DNA of 34,193 nucleotides from Lachnospiraceae bacterium (GTDB taxonomy: Bacteria; Bacillota; Clostridia; Lachnospirales; Lachnospiraceae), in NCBI GenBank assembly GCA_029099805.1, contig JAQXOR010000016.1, positions 1 to 34,193 of the forward strand, in the 5' to 3' direction. How positions within the stretch are numbered: the stretch's first letter is position 1; every line of letters begins with the position of its first letter. A program made the position numbers and the translations under genes. Of the stretch, positions 20,412 to 30,195 are shown in pieces. The notes under the pieces are model-generated. The model saw only the letters and a program-made list of their open reading frames with translations, did not search any database and was not told the origin of the DNA.

Positions 20412-21953
20412 ATGAACGAAGAAATGATACTCATTTTGGATTTTGGCGGACAGTATAATCAGTTGATTGCAAGGCGCGTGAGAGAGTGTCAGGTATACTG
20501 TGAGGTACACTCTTACAGTATGCCAATTGAAGAAATTAAAAAGATGCAGCCGAAGGGAATTATTTTTACCGGTGGTCCGAACAGCGTGTACGGTGAGGAT
20601 GCACCGCGGTGTCTTCCGGAGTTATTCGAGCTTGGAATCCCGATTCTCGGAATCTGCTACGGCGCACAGCTGATGTCCTTTATGCTCGGCGGCAGGGTGG
20701 CAACCGCACCGGTGAGCGAGTACGGAAAAACAGAGGTTTCGGTTTGTACCGATTCTGTTTTGTTTGAGAATGTTTCGGCAAGTACGATATGTTGGATGAG
20801 TCATACCGATTACATCGAAAAAGCGCCGGAAGGCTTTACAATTATCGGTCATACACCGGTGTGCCCGGTAGCGGCAATGGAGTGTCCGGAAAGAAAGCTT
20901 TATGCGGTGCAATTCCATCCGGAGGTAATGCATACGCAGGAAGGTATGAAGATGCTTTCCAATTTTGTTAAAAAGGTCTGCGGCTGTGCCGGAACCTGGA
21001 AAATGGACTCCTTTGTGGAAACTGCGATTACTTCTATCCGCGAAAAGGTAGGAAACGGCAAGGTGCTTTGTGCTTTGTCCGGTGGGGTGGACTCCTCCGT
21101 GGCAGCGGTACTTCTTTCCAAGGCCGTAGGCAGGCAGCTGACCTGTGTATTTGTAGACCACGGTCTGCTTCGTAAGAATGAAGGGGATGAGGTGGAAAAG
21201 GTATTCGGACCGCAGGGTGCCTATGACCTTAATTTTATCCGCGTCAATGCACAGGAACGTTTCTATGCTCGTTTAAAAGGCGTAGAAGAGCCGGAAGCAA
21301 AGCGTAAAATTATCGGCGAAGAATTTATCCGGGTCTTCGAGGAGGAGGCAAAGAAAATCGGTGCCGTAGACTTTTTGGTACAAGGCACCATTTATCCGGA
21401 TGTCATTGAATCCGGTCTCGGAAAGTCGGCAGTCATTAAGTCCCACCACAACGTAGGCGGTCTGCCGGACTGCGTAGACTTTAAGGAAATTATTGAACCG
21501 CTCCGCCTCTTATTCAAAGATGAGGTCCGCAAGGCGGGTCTGGAGCTTGGTCTTCCGGAATATTTAGTATACCGTCAGCCATTCCCGGGACCGGGTCTCG
21601 GCGTCCGTATTATCGGTGAGGTGACCGCAGAAAAGGTCCGCATCGTACAGGAGGCAGATTACATCTACCGTGAAGAAATCGCAAAGGCAGGCATCGATAA
21701 AAACCTCGGTCAATACTTTGCAGCCATTACCAACATGCGTTCCGTGGGCTGCATGGGCGACGAACGCACCTACGATTACGCCATCGCGCTTCGCGCCGTA
21801 CTGACCTCCGATTTCATGACCGCCGAAGCCGCAGAGCTTCCGTGGGAGGTGCTCGGAAAGGTAACCAGCCGGATTGTCAATGAGGTGAAGGGGGTCAACA
21901 GAGTACTGTATGACTGCACCGGAAAGCCACCGGCAACGATAGAGTTTGAATAG
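20412..21953 (+). CDS. guaA: GMP synthase (glutamine-hydrolysing)
   Basis: GATase I ([23 protein letters not shown]), ATP pyrophosphatase [14 protein letters not shown]-terminal [19 protein letters not shown]. Confidence 0.98.
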   Translation: MNEEMILILDFGGQYNQLIARRVRECQVYCEVHSYSMPIEEIKKMQPKGIIFTGGPNSVYGEDAPRCLPELFELGIPILGICYGAQLMSFMLGGRVATAPVSEYGKTEVSVCTDSVLFENVSASTICWMSHTDYIEKAPEGFTIIGHTPVCPVAAMECPERKLYAVQFHPEVMHTQEGMKMLSNFVKKVCGCAGTWKMDSFVETAITSIREKVGNGKVLCALSGGVDSSVAAVLLSKAVGRQLTCVFVDHGLLRKNEGDEVEKVFGPQGAYDLNFIRVNAQERFYARLKGVEEPEAKRKIIGEEFIRVFEEEAKKIGAVDFLVQGTIYPDVIESGLGKSAVIKSHHNVGGLPDCVDFKEIIEPLRLLFKDEVRKAGLELGLPEYLVYRQPFPGPGLGVRIIGEVTAEKVRIVQEADYIYREEIAKAGIDKNLGQYFAAITNMRSVGCMGDERTYDYAIALRAVLTSDFMTAEAAELPWEVLGKVTSRIVNEVKGVNRVLYDCTGKPPATIEFE

Positions 21954-21960
21954 TAGCCAC

Positions 21961-22007
21961 AAGTCTGGGAAGCCTTATAAACAGGGCGTTCCCGGACTTT
22001 TCTTTTT
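21961..22007 (+). terminator. Intrinsic terminator after guaA
   Basis: AAGTCTGGGAAGCC-loop-GGCGTTCCCGGACTT then TTCTTTTT. Confidence 0.85.
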
Positions 22008-22251
22008 GCTTTGTTACCATTTTGCCGTCATCTGCAACTGCTTCTTTGATAGAGAAACTCTCGTAAGAATTTGCGAGAGTTTATTGAAATTGGACGTATA
22101 ATATGGTACCCTAAATAATGGAGAGCATATTAGTAGGAGAATGATCTATATGACATGCCTAAAGGTGAATTATGCTAGTAGAAGATATCAAAAAGTATTG
22201 CATGAGCAAAAGTAACAGAAGTTAACCGGATAAAGCAAGGATGTGACTGAA

Positions 22252-22971
22252 ATGAAGAAGCCTAAGATGATTTTGTTTGATTATGGACAAACTTTGGTAA
22301 ATGAGCAGTGCTTTGATGGTGTAAAAGGGACAGAGGCAGTTCTTAAGTATGCCACAAAAAATAAATACAATAAATCTGCTGAGGAAGTACAGGCTTATGC
22401 AAATAAACTGAATCAGGAGTTGGGACGATTTGACCCGGAAAAGAAGCACCTGTTTCAAGTGGAAGTTCCAAACCATATGTTTACAAAATATTTATATGAG
22501 GCGCAGGGAATTGAAATTGCATTGAGCCCGGAAGAAATTGACAGCGTGTTTTGGGATGCAGCGGCACCGGGAAAACCGACCGAGGGAATCAGAGAGTTTC
22601 TTGCATTCCTAAAAGAGAACCAGATACGTACCGGTGTAATCAGTAATATTTCATACTGTGGGAATGCTGTTGTTAAAAGGATTCATGACTGCATTCCGGA
22701 TAATGATTTTGAGTTTATTATAGCAACCAGCGAGTATTTGTATCGTAAACCCAATAAGCATATATTTGAATTGGCATTAGAGAAGGCTGAACTTCAACCG
22801 GAAGAAGTATGGTATATCGGGGATCAGTATCAGTGTGATATTGTCGGAGCTAACGCGGCAGGATTATTCCCGGTGTGGTATATCGGGGCAATTGATATGA
22901 ACTATGAACCAAAGGAAGATATACTTACAATAAAGAATTGGAAAGAGTTAATAGATTTGTTAAAAAGTTAG
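22252..22971 (+). CDS. HAD-superfamily hydrolase
   Basis: MILFDYGQTLVNE, GVISNISYCGN, KPNKHIFELALEKAELQPEEVWYIGDQYQCDIVGANAAG. Confidence 0.92.
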   Translation: MKKPKMILFDYGQTLVNEQCFDGVKGTEAVLKYATKNKYNKSAEEVQAYANKLNQELGRFDPEKKHLFQVEVPNHMFTKYLYEAQGIEIALSPEEIDSVFWDAAAPGKPTEGIREFLAFLKENQIRTGVISNISYCGNAVVKRIHDCIPDNDFEFIIATSEYLYRKPNKHIFELALEKAELQPEEVWYIGDQYQCDIVGANAAGLFPVWYIGAIDMNYEPKEDILTIKNWKELIDLLKS

Positions 22972-23034
22972 ATTAGAAACAGAAGAAATAATCATGGCTG
23001 TATCATATAAACGATTATGGAAGAAATATAGGGG

Positions 23035-23622
23035 ATGAATATGAAGAACGTAATACATATTTATGGGGCTTCCGGTTCAGGAACCTCTACATTAGGCAGA
23101 AAAATCAGTGAAGAATTGAGATATAAATTTATGGATACCGATGACTATTACTGGTTACCGACGAATCCACAATACACAACGAAAAGGAGCAAAGAAGAAC
23201 GGCTTGTTTTAATGAAAAAGGATATTTCGGAAAATGATAATGTTGTGATTTCCGGTTCTTTGGTAGACTGGGGTGATGAATTGATTCCGCTGTTTACATT
23301 GGCAATCAGGCTTGTTACAGATACTGAGATAAGAATTGAAAGATTAAAGAATAGAGAGAAGCAAAGATTTGGTAACCGGATTATGCCGGCTGGTGATATG
23401 TATGCTAATCATATAGAGTTTATTGAATGGGCGAGAGAATATGATACCGGCAGCATAGATATGAGAAGCAAGGCAAATCATGATGAGTGGCAGAAATTAT
23501 TACTCTGTAAGCAGATTGTTTTGGATGGAGCAGAGGATTTGGAGGAAAATTTCAAAAAGGTGCAAGCGCATATTAATTCTATAATTGACAAAACCGGAGC
23601 CGCAACGGTTGATTTTGTGTAA
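23035..23622 (+). CDS. Adenylate-kinase-like / P-loop nucleoside kinase family protein
   Basis: VIHIYGASGSGTSTLGRKISEEL P-loop; DTDDYYWLPTNPQYTTKRSKEERLVLMKKDI. Confidence 0.82.
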   Translation: MNMKNVIHIYGASGSGTSTLGRKISEELRYKFMDTDDYYWLPTNPQYTTKRSKEERLVLMKKDISENDNVVISGSLVDWGDELIPLFTLAIRLVTDTEIRIERLKNREKQRFGNRIMPAGDMYANHIEFIEWAREYDTGSIDMRSKANHDEWQKLLLCKQIVLDGAEDLEENFKKVQAHINSIIDKTGAATVDFV

Positions 23623-23640
23623 GGATTGGTGGTATTACGA

Positions 23641-24093
23641 ATGGCAAGGACAGAGAATGTGACAATAACCAATATGTGTATGGTGTTTAATGGAAGCAAA
23701 GTATTGGTGCAAGATAAAAAAGATGAGGATTATTCGGGAATCACCTTTCCGGGGGGACACGTTGAGAAAGGTGAATCGTTTACCGATGCAGTGATTCGTG
23801 AGGTATTTGAGGAGACGGGCTTGAAAATTTCCTCGCCTAGGTTATGTGGAATAAAGGATTGGATGCGGGAGGACGGCACAAGATACATGGTGCTCTTTTA
23901 TAAAACAGATAAGTTTGAAGGTACGGTAACATCCTCTGACGAAGGAGAAGTGTATTGGATTGAATTAGAGGAAATGAAGCAGAAGAAACTTGCTTACGGA
24001 ATGGACAAAATGTTAAAAGTGTTCCTGGATGAAAATATCAGCGAATATTTCTTTTATAAAGAAAACGGTAAATGGACAGAAGAATTGAAATAG
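23641..24093 (+). CDS. NUDIX hydrolase
   Basis: GGHVEKGESFTDAVIREVFEETGLKI matches the Nudix box. Confidence 0.95.
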   Translation: MARTENVTITNMCMVFNGSKVLVQDKKDEDYSGITFPGGHVEKGESFTDAVIREVFEETGLKISSPRLCGIKDWMREDGTRYMVLFYKTDKFEGTVTSSDEGEVYWIELEEMKQKKLAYGMDKMLKVFLDENISEYFFYKENGKWTEELK

Positions 24094-24208
24094 ATTATTT
24101 GGATAGTGATTGCAAATAAGGTGGTATGCAGTTTGCCGCTGAGGCAGCTGAATGCATGATAGCATTGATAGACGATGATACATTTGATTTATGAAACGAG
24201 GATACCGT

Positions 24209-24820
24209 ATGAAAAGGATAAAAATAATCGAGGACGATGATGCGATACGCACGGAACTGAAAACGTTACTCTCAACCAACGGATATCAGCCGGTAGAGGA
24301 GGGGATCTGTGACCTTATACTTATGGATGTTAATCTGCCGGGAGAGAGCGGCTATGCCCTCTGCCGAAAGCTGCGGCAGACCTCGGATACACCGGTTATC
24401 TTTCTGACAGCGAGAGACACCCCGGAGGATGAATTGCTGGCATTCGGCGTGGGCGGAGATGATTTTATCCGCAAGCCTTACAACTCCTCCGTGCTGCTGG
24501 CACGAATCGGACGTATATTGAAAAGTGCAGGAAACGAGACGATGACCATTCGGGGACTGACTCTTGACTTACCGGGCATGAAGGCTGTTTTTGAAGGCAA
24601 TAGCATTGAACTTACAAAAAATGAAACCCGTATCCTGTGGTGCCTGATGCAGAAGGAGCTGTGTACCCGGGATGAGTTAATCGAAGACTTGTGGACGAAC
24701 GGAATGTATATCGACGGAAACACTCTGTACGTCAATATCGGCAGGCTTCGGGAAAAGCTGGTGCAGATTGGTGCAAAGGACTTTATCCGCACGGTACGGG
24801 GAGTGGGGTACCGCCTATGA
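24209..24820 (+). CDS. OmpR/BceR-like response regulator with an apparently shortened receiver domain
   Basis: KIIEDDDAIRTELKTLL, LILMDVNLPGESGYALCRKLR, VIFLTARDTPEDELLAFGVGGDDFIRKPYN, winged-helix C-terminus; only PVEEGI lies between NGYQ and CDLILMD. Confidence 0.9.
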   Translation: MKRIKIIEDDDAIRTELKTLLSTNGYQPVEEGICDLILMDVNLPGESGYALCRKLRQTSDTPVIFLTARDTPEDELLAFGVGGDDFIRKPYNSSVLLARIGRILKSAGNETMTIRGLTLDLPGMKAVFEGNSIELTKNETRILWCLMQKELCTRDELIEDLWTNGMYIDGNTLYVNIGRLREKLVQIGAKDFIRTVRGVGYRL

Positions 24821-25800
24821 GTTTTCGTGATTATCTTGCCGCAAAGGCTGTTTCCCTGTGCTTAACCGGGATTGGCGGACTTTATTTGATTCTCGTTTCT
24901 TATTTGTGCGGCGTACCTGCTTCCCTGCTTGCCGTACTACTGTTTAGCGCGGCAGCGGTAGTATTTCTTGGATTTATCCTCGGCTGGCGGCGCATGAACC
25001 GACGACTGAAAATGCTGCAAAACAGGCTCAGCGAGCTGTCGGAGAAATATCTGATCGGGGAAACGATTGAGCGGCCGAAAGACGCCCTGGAGCTTCCCTA
25101 TTATCTGCTGATGAAGGAAATCTCACGCTCGGCTATCGGGGCAGTAGAGCAGGCCAGAGCGGAAAAACAGGAATACTGCGATTATGTAGATAGCTGGGTT
25201 CACGAGCTTAAAACGCCGCTTACTGCCTGCTCGCTGATTCTCTCCAATGGCGGAGACCCGGCGAAGCTTCGGCGGGAGCTGCGTCGGGCAGATAATCTGA
25301 CGGAGACAATCCTGACTCATGCAAAGCTAACAACAATGGAAAAGGATACACGAATCAGCCATGCCAATCTGCATAACCTATGCGACCAGGCGATTCGTGA
25401 GGAAATGGAGATATTAATCTCTGCCGATATCAACATTACTGTAGACGGAGAATGCTCTGTATATACCGATTCAAAGCTCTTTGTCTTCATCCTCAAGCAG
25501 CTTCTTATCAACTGCGCCAAATACTGCAGGGGCTGTCAGATCAGCATTACGCTTGCAAACGGTATTCTGACCTTTTCGGACAATGGTCCGGGGATTCCCG
25601 CTCATGAACTGAATCGGGTAACGGAACGCGGGTTTACCGGTGCCATAGGACGAAGCAGCGGTCAAAGTACCGGTATGGGGTTGTACATCGTCAGTGAGCT
25701 TTGCAAAAAGCTGAATATCGGTCTGGAGATTTTCTCCGAAGAGCATTGTTTTACCCGATTTGTGTTTCACTTTCCTTCCCAAACCTTACAAAATTGTTAG
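24817..25800 (+). CDS. Bce-like sensor histidine kinase, translationally coupled (ATGA overlap)
   Basis: Two N-terminal TMs, DYVDSWVHELKTPLTACSLIL H-box, FSDNGPGIPAHELNRVTERGFTGAIGRSSGQSTGMGLYIV; ATG 24817 overlaps the regulator TGA 24818-24820. Confidence 0.92.
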   Translation: MSFRDYLAAKAVSLCLTGIGGLYLILVSYLCGVPASLLAVLLFSAAAVVFLGFILGWRRMNRRLKMLQNRLSELSEKYLIGETIERPKDALELPYYLLMKEISRSAIGAVEQARAEKQEYCDYVDSWVHELKTPLTACSLILSNGGDPAKLRRELRRADNLTETILTHAKLTTMEKDTRISHANLHNLCDQAIREEMEILISADINITVDGECSVYTDSKLFVFILKQLLINCAKYCRGCQISITLANGILTFSDNGPGIPAHELNRVTERGFTGAIGRSSGQSTGMGLYIVSELCKKLNIGLEIFSEEHCFTRFVFHFPSQTLQNC

Positions 25801-26461
25801 AGAACCGATAGACAGCGTTAAAGCAGGCGGGATTTACGTTAGAGGAAATTAAGCGTCTGAACGGAACTTTGGATGAGAAGAATTTTCTTGCAAAGAAAAA
25901 GGCGGCTCTGATGGCACAGATTGCAGAGCTGACAAGACAGATTTCTGTTATTGACGGCTATTCTGCGGACACGGAAAATACGCTTGATACACCGGTACTG
26001 CTAAAAAAATACCGGCGGTACTGACTGCAGTCATGAAAAGAAGAATCCATTCCTATGATGAGCTGTTTACCGTGATGCCGGAGATGGGGGCGGAGATGGA
26101 GCGTATCGGGTGTGAATGTGCATTGCCGGAGTACTGCTTTACAAACTATCCGGAGGCAGGATATCAGGAGGAGAACATTCTGATAGAAGCCTGTGAAGCT
26201 GTAACGGAACGGAGAGAAGGGTCTGAGAAGGTCTATTTTAAGGAGTTCCCGGAGGTGGAAGCAGCATGTATTTATCATAAAGGCTCTTATGATAATTTTC
26301 CTAAGACCTATGCAGTTTTGCTGCGCTATATTGAGGAAAACGGATATACCATTTCAGGCAGCATCCGGGAGAGCTATATTGACGGGGCTTGGAACAAGGA
26401 CAATGAGGCTGAGTGGCTTTCCGAGATACAGATACCGGTTGTCACCGCAGTTATTAGATAG
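25800..26461 (+). pseudogene. Degraded MerR-family regulator with GyrI-like effector-binding domain
   Basis: LKQAGFTLEEIKRLNGTLDEKNFLAKKKAALMAQIAELTRQI..PVLLKKYRRY* lacks an N-terminal HTH; after A7 (26003-26009) the other frame continues IPAVLTAVMKRRIHSYDELF..., the GyrI-like domain (ORF 26033-26461). Confidence 0.75.
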
Positions 26462-26499
26462 AATAAGGGCTAAATCAGTTCTTTGGAATTATGTTTACG

Positions 26500-26528
26500 T
26501 TGCGTTTTCTTCCGAATTGTGCTATAAT
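26500..26528 (+). promoter_or_regulatory. Promoter of split MCP gene
   Basis: TTGCGT-17 bp-TATAAT. Confidence 0.65.
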
Positions 26529-26572
26529 TTGTAGAGAAAACTGTGAATTGTACAAAGGAAGGAGCGACATTT

Positions 26573-28660
26573 ATGAAATCTATAAGAATGAGAATCACTG
26601 CGGCGATTGTGGTTTGTTCATTGATTTCGGCATGCATTATTAGCATACTAAGCATTTCCGACTCCAGAGAAGTTTCGAATGTGGCAGCGTAAATGGAACT
26701 GGTGCAGATTTGCTCTATCAGCGGAGGAGAAATGGATGCACTGATTTCGAGAGTCGAACAGTCCGTGGACACCTTAGCTGAAATTGCAATGGAACGATTG
26801 GAGTTTTCAAAGTTTAAGAACAACAATGCCTATGTGGAGGAATATACGAACGGACTCATGAATGAATTCATGACATTTGCGGAGCATACCGATGGTGCGA
26901 TTACCGCGTATATCCGGTATAATCCGGAGTTTACCGAACCGACTTCCGGGATTTTCCTGACGCGAAACGATACGAATTCGCCGTTTGAGAGCGTCACACC
27001 GACGGATTTCAGTATGTATGATCCGGGGGATTTGGCCCATGTAGGCTGGTATTACATACCGGTAGCAAATAAAGCTCCTCTTTGGATGGATCCGTATTTA
27101 AATGAAAATATCAATGTTGAGATGATTTCCTATGTTATTCCGCTATATATCGATGGTACTTCAGTCGGTATTATCGGAATGGATATTGATTTTAGTCAAC
27201 TGACTGAGCAGGCTGACAGTACGGTTGCGTTTGATACAGGTTATTCATTTCTTGTGAGTTCTACCGGAAATGTTTTACATCATAAGGAGATTCCTTCAGG
27301 GACCGACTTGGGAGAATATAACAGCGGTGAACTGGCACCTGTGAAGGAGTATATTGCGGATGTCGCTAATCAGGGAAAAACACTGGAGTACAGTTACAAC
27401 GGCGGCAGTAAGTTCTTGTCTTATATGGAACTGAAAAACGGAATGAAACTGGTATTAACCGTTCCGTTACATGAGATTAAGGCAAATGCGAATGCATTGT
27501 CCATAAAGATTTTATGCTTCCTGCTTTTAGGTATCGTGATTTCGGCTGTGCTCGGCATTTTAATCGGTGGTAATATTGCAAACCCGATTAAGAGGATTAC
27601 AGAAATTATCCGGCAGACGTCCCAGCTTGATTTCCGAAAGGAAGAGAATTTTGACACGCTCTTAAAGAAAAAAGATGAAACGGGAATTATGGCAAATGCA
27701 GTAAATGAGATGCGTTCGATTCTCCGTGAGATGGTAACAAATATGGAGAAGATAAAGGAAAATTTGTCAATGAACATGGAGTTACTGGACCATGTCATGA
27801 GAGAGAATAACACAGTTTCCGAAGATAATTCCGCGACAACCCAGGAGTTGGCCGCTGGAATGGAAGAAAACGCAGCCAGTGCGACCATGATTGTGAACAA
27901 TATAGATGCGATTCAGAGCGATGCGGCAGATATTAAAGAGCTTTCCGAAAAGGAGCAGAATGAGTCAAAGGACATTATGACACGTGCAAGGCGGCTGCGT
28001 GATACTACAATTGCTTCCAATAAGAAGACGATGGAAGTATACGCGGATATGAAGAGCCGTACAGAGGAGGCGGTAGAAAAATCCAAGGTGGTTGCAAAGA
28101 TTAACGATCTTACGGATAACATTCGAAACATTTTCTCTCAGACGAATTTGCTGGCACTGAATGCAAATATTGAGGCAGCGAGAGCGGGAGATGCTGGAAG
28201 AGGCTTTGCGGTAGTTGCTACTGAAATCGGCGCTTTGGCAAACCAGACATTTGAGACGGTTGATGTCATCAATCAGACGGTGGGCGAAGTGAATGATGCG
28301 GTTCAAAATATGACAGACTGTATTCAGGTTATCATGCGCTTTTTGGAGGAAACGGTGGTTGCCGATTATGATTCGTTCGGTCAGGTGGGTGAGCGATATG
28401 AAAGGGATGCAGTATCTTTTTCCGAATCTATGCAGCAGATTTATTCCAAGGTTTCTGACCTGACAAGCAAGATAACAGTAATCGTAGATACTATGGATGG
28501 TGTGAACCGAACGATTACGGAGTCTGCGGATGGCGTTAGCATGATTGCGGAAAAGATAGGTGTCGCGGTGGAAAAGACGGCAGAAGGATACGATCACCTG
28601 CGTAAGAGTGAAGAAAGTCTGGATCTTTTGAAGGGACTGATTGAAAAGTTTAATATGTAG
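26573..28660 (+). pseudogene. Methyl-accepting chemotaxis protein gene interrupted by in-frame TAA at codon 40
   Basis: ATG 26573 behind SD AAGGAAGGAG: MKSIRMRITAAIVVCSLISACIISILSISDSREVSNVAA* (TAA 26690-26692), same frame continues [18 protein letters not shown]... to MCP tip [35 protein letters not shown]. Confidence 0.85.
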
Positions 28661-28683
28661 TATCGGTAGAAAGGAGTGTTTTC

Positions 28684-29742
28684 TTGACCGACGAACAGAA
28701 CAATGCAGCCTTGCACAAACGGCGTGTGAGATATAAAGGAACCCACCCGCGTGCGTTTCATGAAAAATACAAGGAGGCCCAGCCGGAGAAGTATGCGGAT
28801 ACTGTTGCAAAGGTAATCAGTAAGGGAAGTACTCCGGCAGGGATGCATCTGTCCATTATGGTGGAAGAGATACTGGAGGTGTTAAAGATTCAGCCGGGAG
28901 AGCAGGGTCTGGATGCTACGCTTGGGTACGGCGGACATACGAGTGCCATGCTTGCGAGACTGGAAGGTCGGGGGCATATGGTTGCGCTGGATGTGGATCC
29001 GATTGAGATTGTAAAGACGAAAAAACGTCTGGAGGAAAAAGGCTACGGACCGGAGCTTCTTACCGTCTGTCAGACGAACTTTGCCAATATTGATGAGGTG
29101 GCGGAGACTGCCGGAAAGTTTGACTTTGTGCTGGCGGATTTGGGCGTGTCCTCCATGCAGATAGACAACCCGGAGCGGGGATTTTCCTATAAGACGGATG
29201 GGCCGCTGGACCTTAGGCTGGACCCGGAACACGGGCAGTCCGCGGCAGAGCGTCTGCGGAGCATTTCTAAAGAGGAATTTATCGGGATGATGGTGGAAAA
29301 CTCCGACGAGCCTTATGCGGAAGAAATTGCAAAGGCGGTATTTCAGAGAATGAAGCGGGGTGCGAGGTTTGAGACGACCACGGAGCTAAGGGATGCCATA
29401 GAGGAAGCATTACAGAAGCTCCCGGCAGCGGAGCGGAAGGAAGCGGTGAAAAAGTCTTGTGCGAGAGTATTTCAGGCACTCCGCATTGATGTAAACAGCG
29501 AGTTTGAGGTGCTGTATGCATTCTTAGAAAAGCTTCCGGGGATTTTAAAGCCGGGTGCCAGAGTGGCGATTCTGACCTTTCATTCGGGCGAGGACCAGCT
29601 GGTTAAGAAGTCCTTTAAGCAGTTAAAAAAAGTGGGTGTCTATAAGGAGGCATCGGAGGAGGTCATACGGCCGTCAGCGGAGGAGTGCAGACGGAACCCG
29701 CGTGCCAAATCCACGAAGCTAAGGTGGGCGGTAAAGGCGTAA
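28684..29742 (+). CDS. rsmH: 16S rRNA m4C1402 methyltransferase RsmH-type, with N-terminal extension (probable second paralogue)
   Basis: MHLSIMVEEILEVL, LDATLGYGGHTSAML, FDFVLADLGVSSMQIDNPERGFSYKTDGPLDLRLD, ARVFQALRIDVNSEFE, LTFHSGEDQLVKK. TTG start with SD AAAGGAG. Confidence 0.88.
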   Translation: MTDEQNNAALHKRRVRYKGTHPRAFHEKYKEAQPEKYADTVAKVISKGSTPAGMHLSIMVEEILEVLKIQPGEQGLDATLGYGGHTSAMLARLEGRGHMVALDVDPIEIVKTKKRLEEKGYGPELLTVCQTNFANIDEVAETAGKFDFVLADLGVSSMQIDNPERGFSYKTDGPLDLRLDPEHGQSAAERLRSISKEEFIGMMVENSDEPYAEEIAKAVFQRMKRGARFETTTELRDAIEEALQKLPAAERKEAVKKSCARVFQALRIDVNSEFEVLYAFLEKLPGILKPGARVAILTFHSGEDQLVKKSFKQLKKVGVYKEASEEVIRPSAEECRRNPRAKSTKLRWAVKA

Positions 29743-29804
29743 CCGGAAGTGACCCGGAACGGGAAGCCGAAGCAGAAGAGAATAGTGAAAAGAGAAAAAG
29801 AGAA

Positions 29805-29844
29805 AGAAAAGAGCCCTTGATGTTTCTAACGCCGAGGGCTTTTA
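29805..29844. terminator. Bidirectional intrinsic terminator
   Basis: AAAAGAGCCCTT-loop-CGAGGGCTTTT between rsmH and the convergent small peptide gene. Confidence 0.75.
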
Positions 29845-29880
29845 AGCTAACAGAATCCAATAAGTTGCATAGACGGATAC

Positions 29881-30066
29881 TTATGAGTTCTGAGAAGAGT
29901 CATAGGTGCACCAACCCTTATGTGCGCTTTCATTAGGGTTTCCGGTCCATTTCTTTCCACAAACAGGGCATACTCCCCCCGGTTCAGTATCTACGAGACC
30001 GAAATTCTTCGCGGTAAGCTTAATCGCTAATTCTTCTACTGTTGGTTTGTTCCAATTCTTCTTCAT
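29881..30066 (-). CDS. 61-aa peptide with RiPP-like leader and four Cys; candidate RiPP precursor
   Basis: MKKNWNKPTVEELAIKLTAKNFGLVDTEPGGVCPVCGKKWTGNPNESAHKGWCTYDSSQNS; SD GGAAAGGAG 9 nt before ATG; own consensus promoter. Confidence 0.8.
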   Translation of the reverse strand: MKKNWNKPTVEELAIKLTAKNFGLVDTEPGGVCPVCGKKWTGNPNESAHKGWCTYDSSQNS

Positions 30067-30144
30067 AATGATATACTCCTTTCCTTACAGAACCATGATT
30101 CCCATACAAAGATAGGAATGCTGTCTATCTCAATAATTTATCCT

Positions 30145-30184
30145 AATCCGTTTTTGTTATTATTATACCTTAGGAAAACGGATT
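30145..30184. repeat. 10-bp inverted repeat centred on the -10 element
   Basis: AATCCGTTTT (30145-30154) / AAAACGGATT (30175-30184); centre lies inside TATAAT. Confidence 0.75.
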
Positions 30185-30189
30185 GTCAA
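30162..30189 (-). promoter_or_regulatory. Consensus sigma-A promoter of small peptide gene
   Basis: Minus strand TTGACA (30189-30184)-16 bp-TATAAT (30167-30162). Confidence 0.8.
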
Positions 30190-30195
30190 TAAAAA

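Noticed and set aside
22243-24093. HAD + adenylate-kinase-like + NUDIX trio as a defence or nucleotide-depletion system
   Set aside because: Each family is a common housekeeping type and no effector, sensor or membrane partner is adjacent; co-orientation alone is insufficient.
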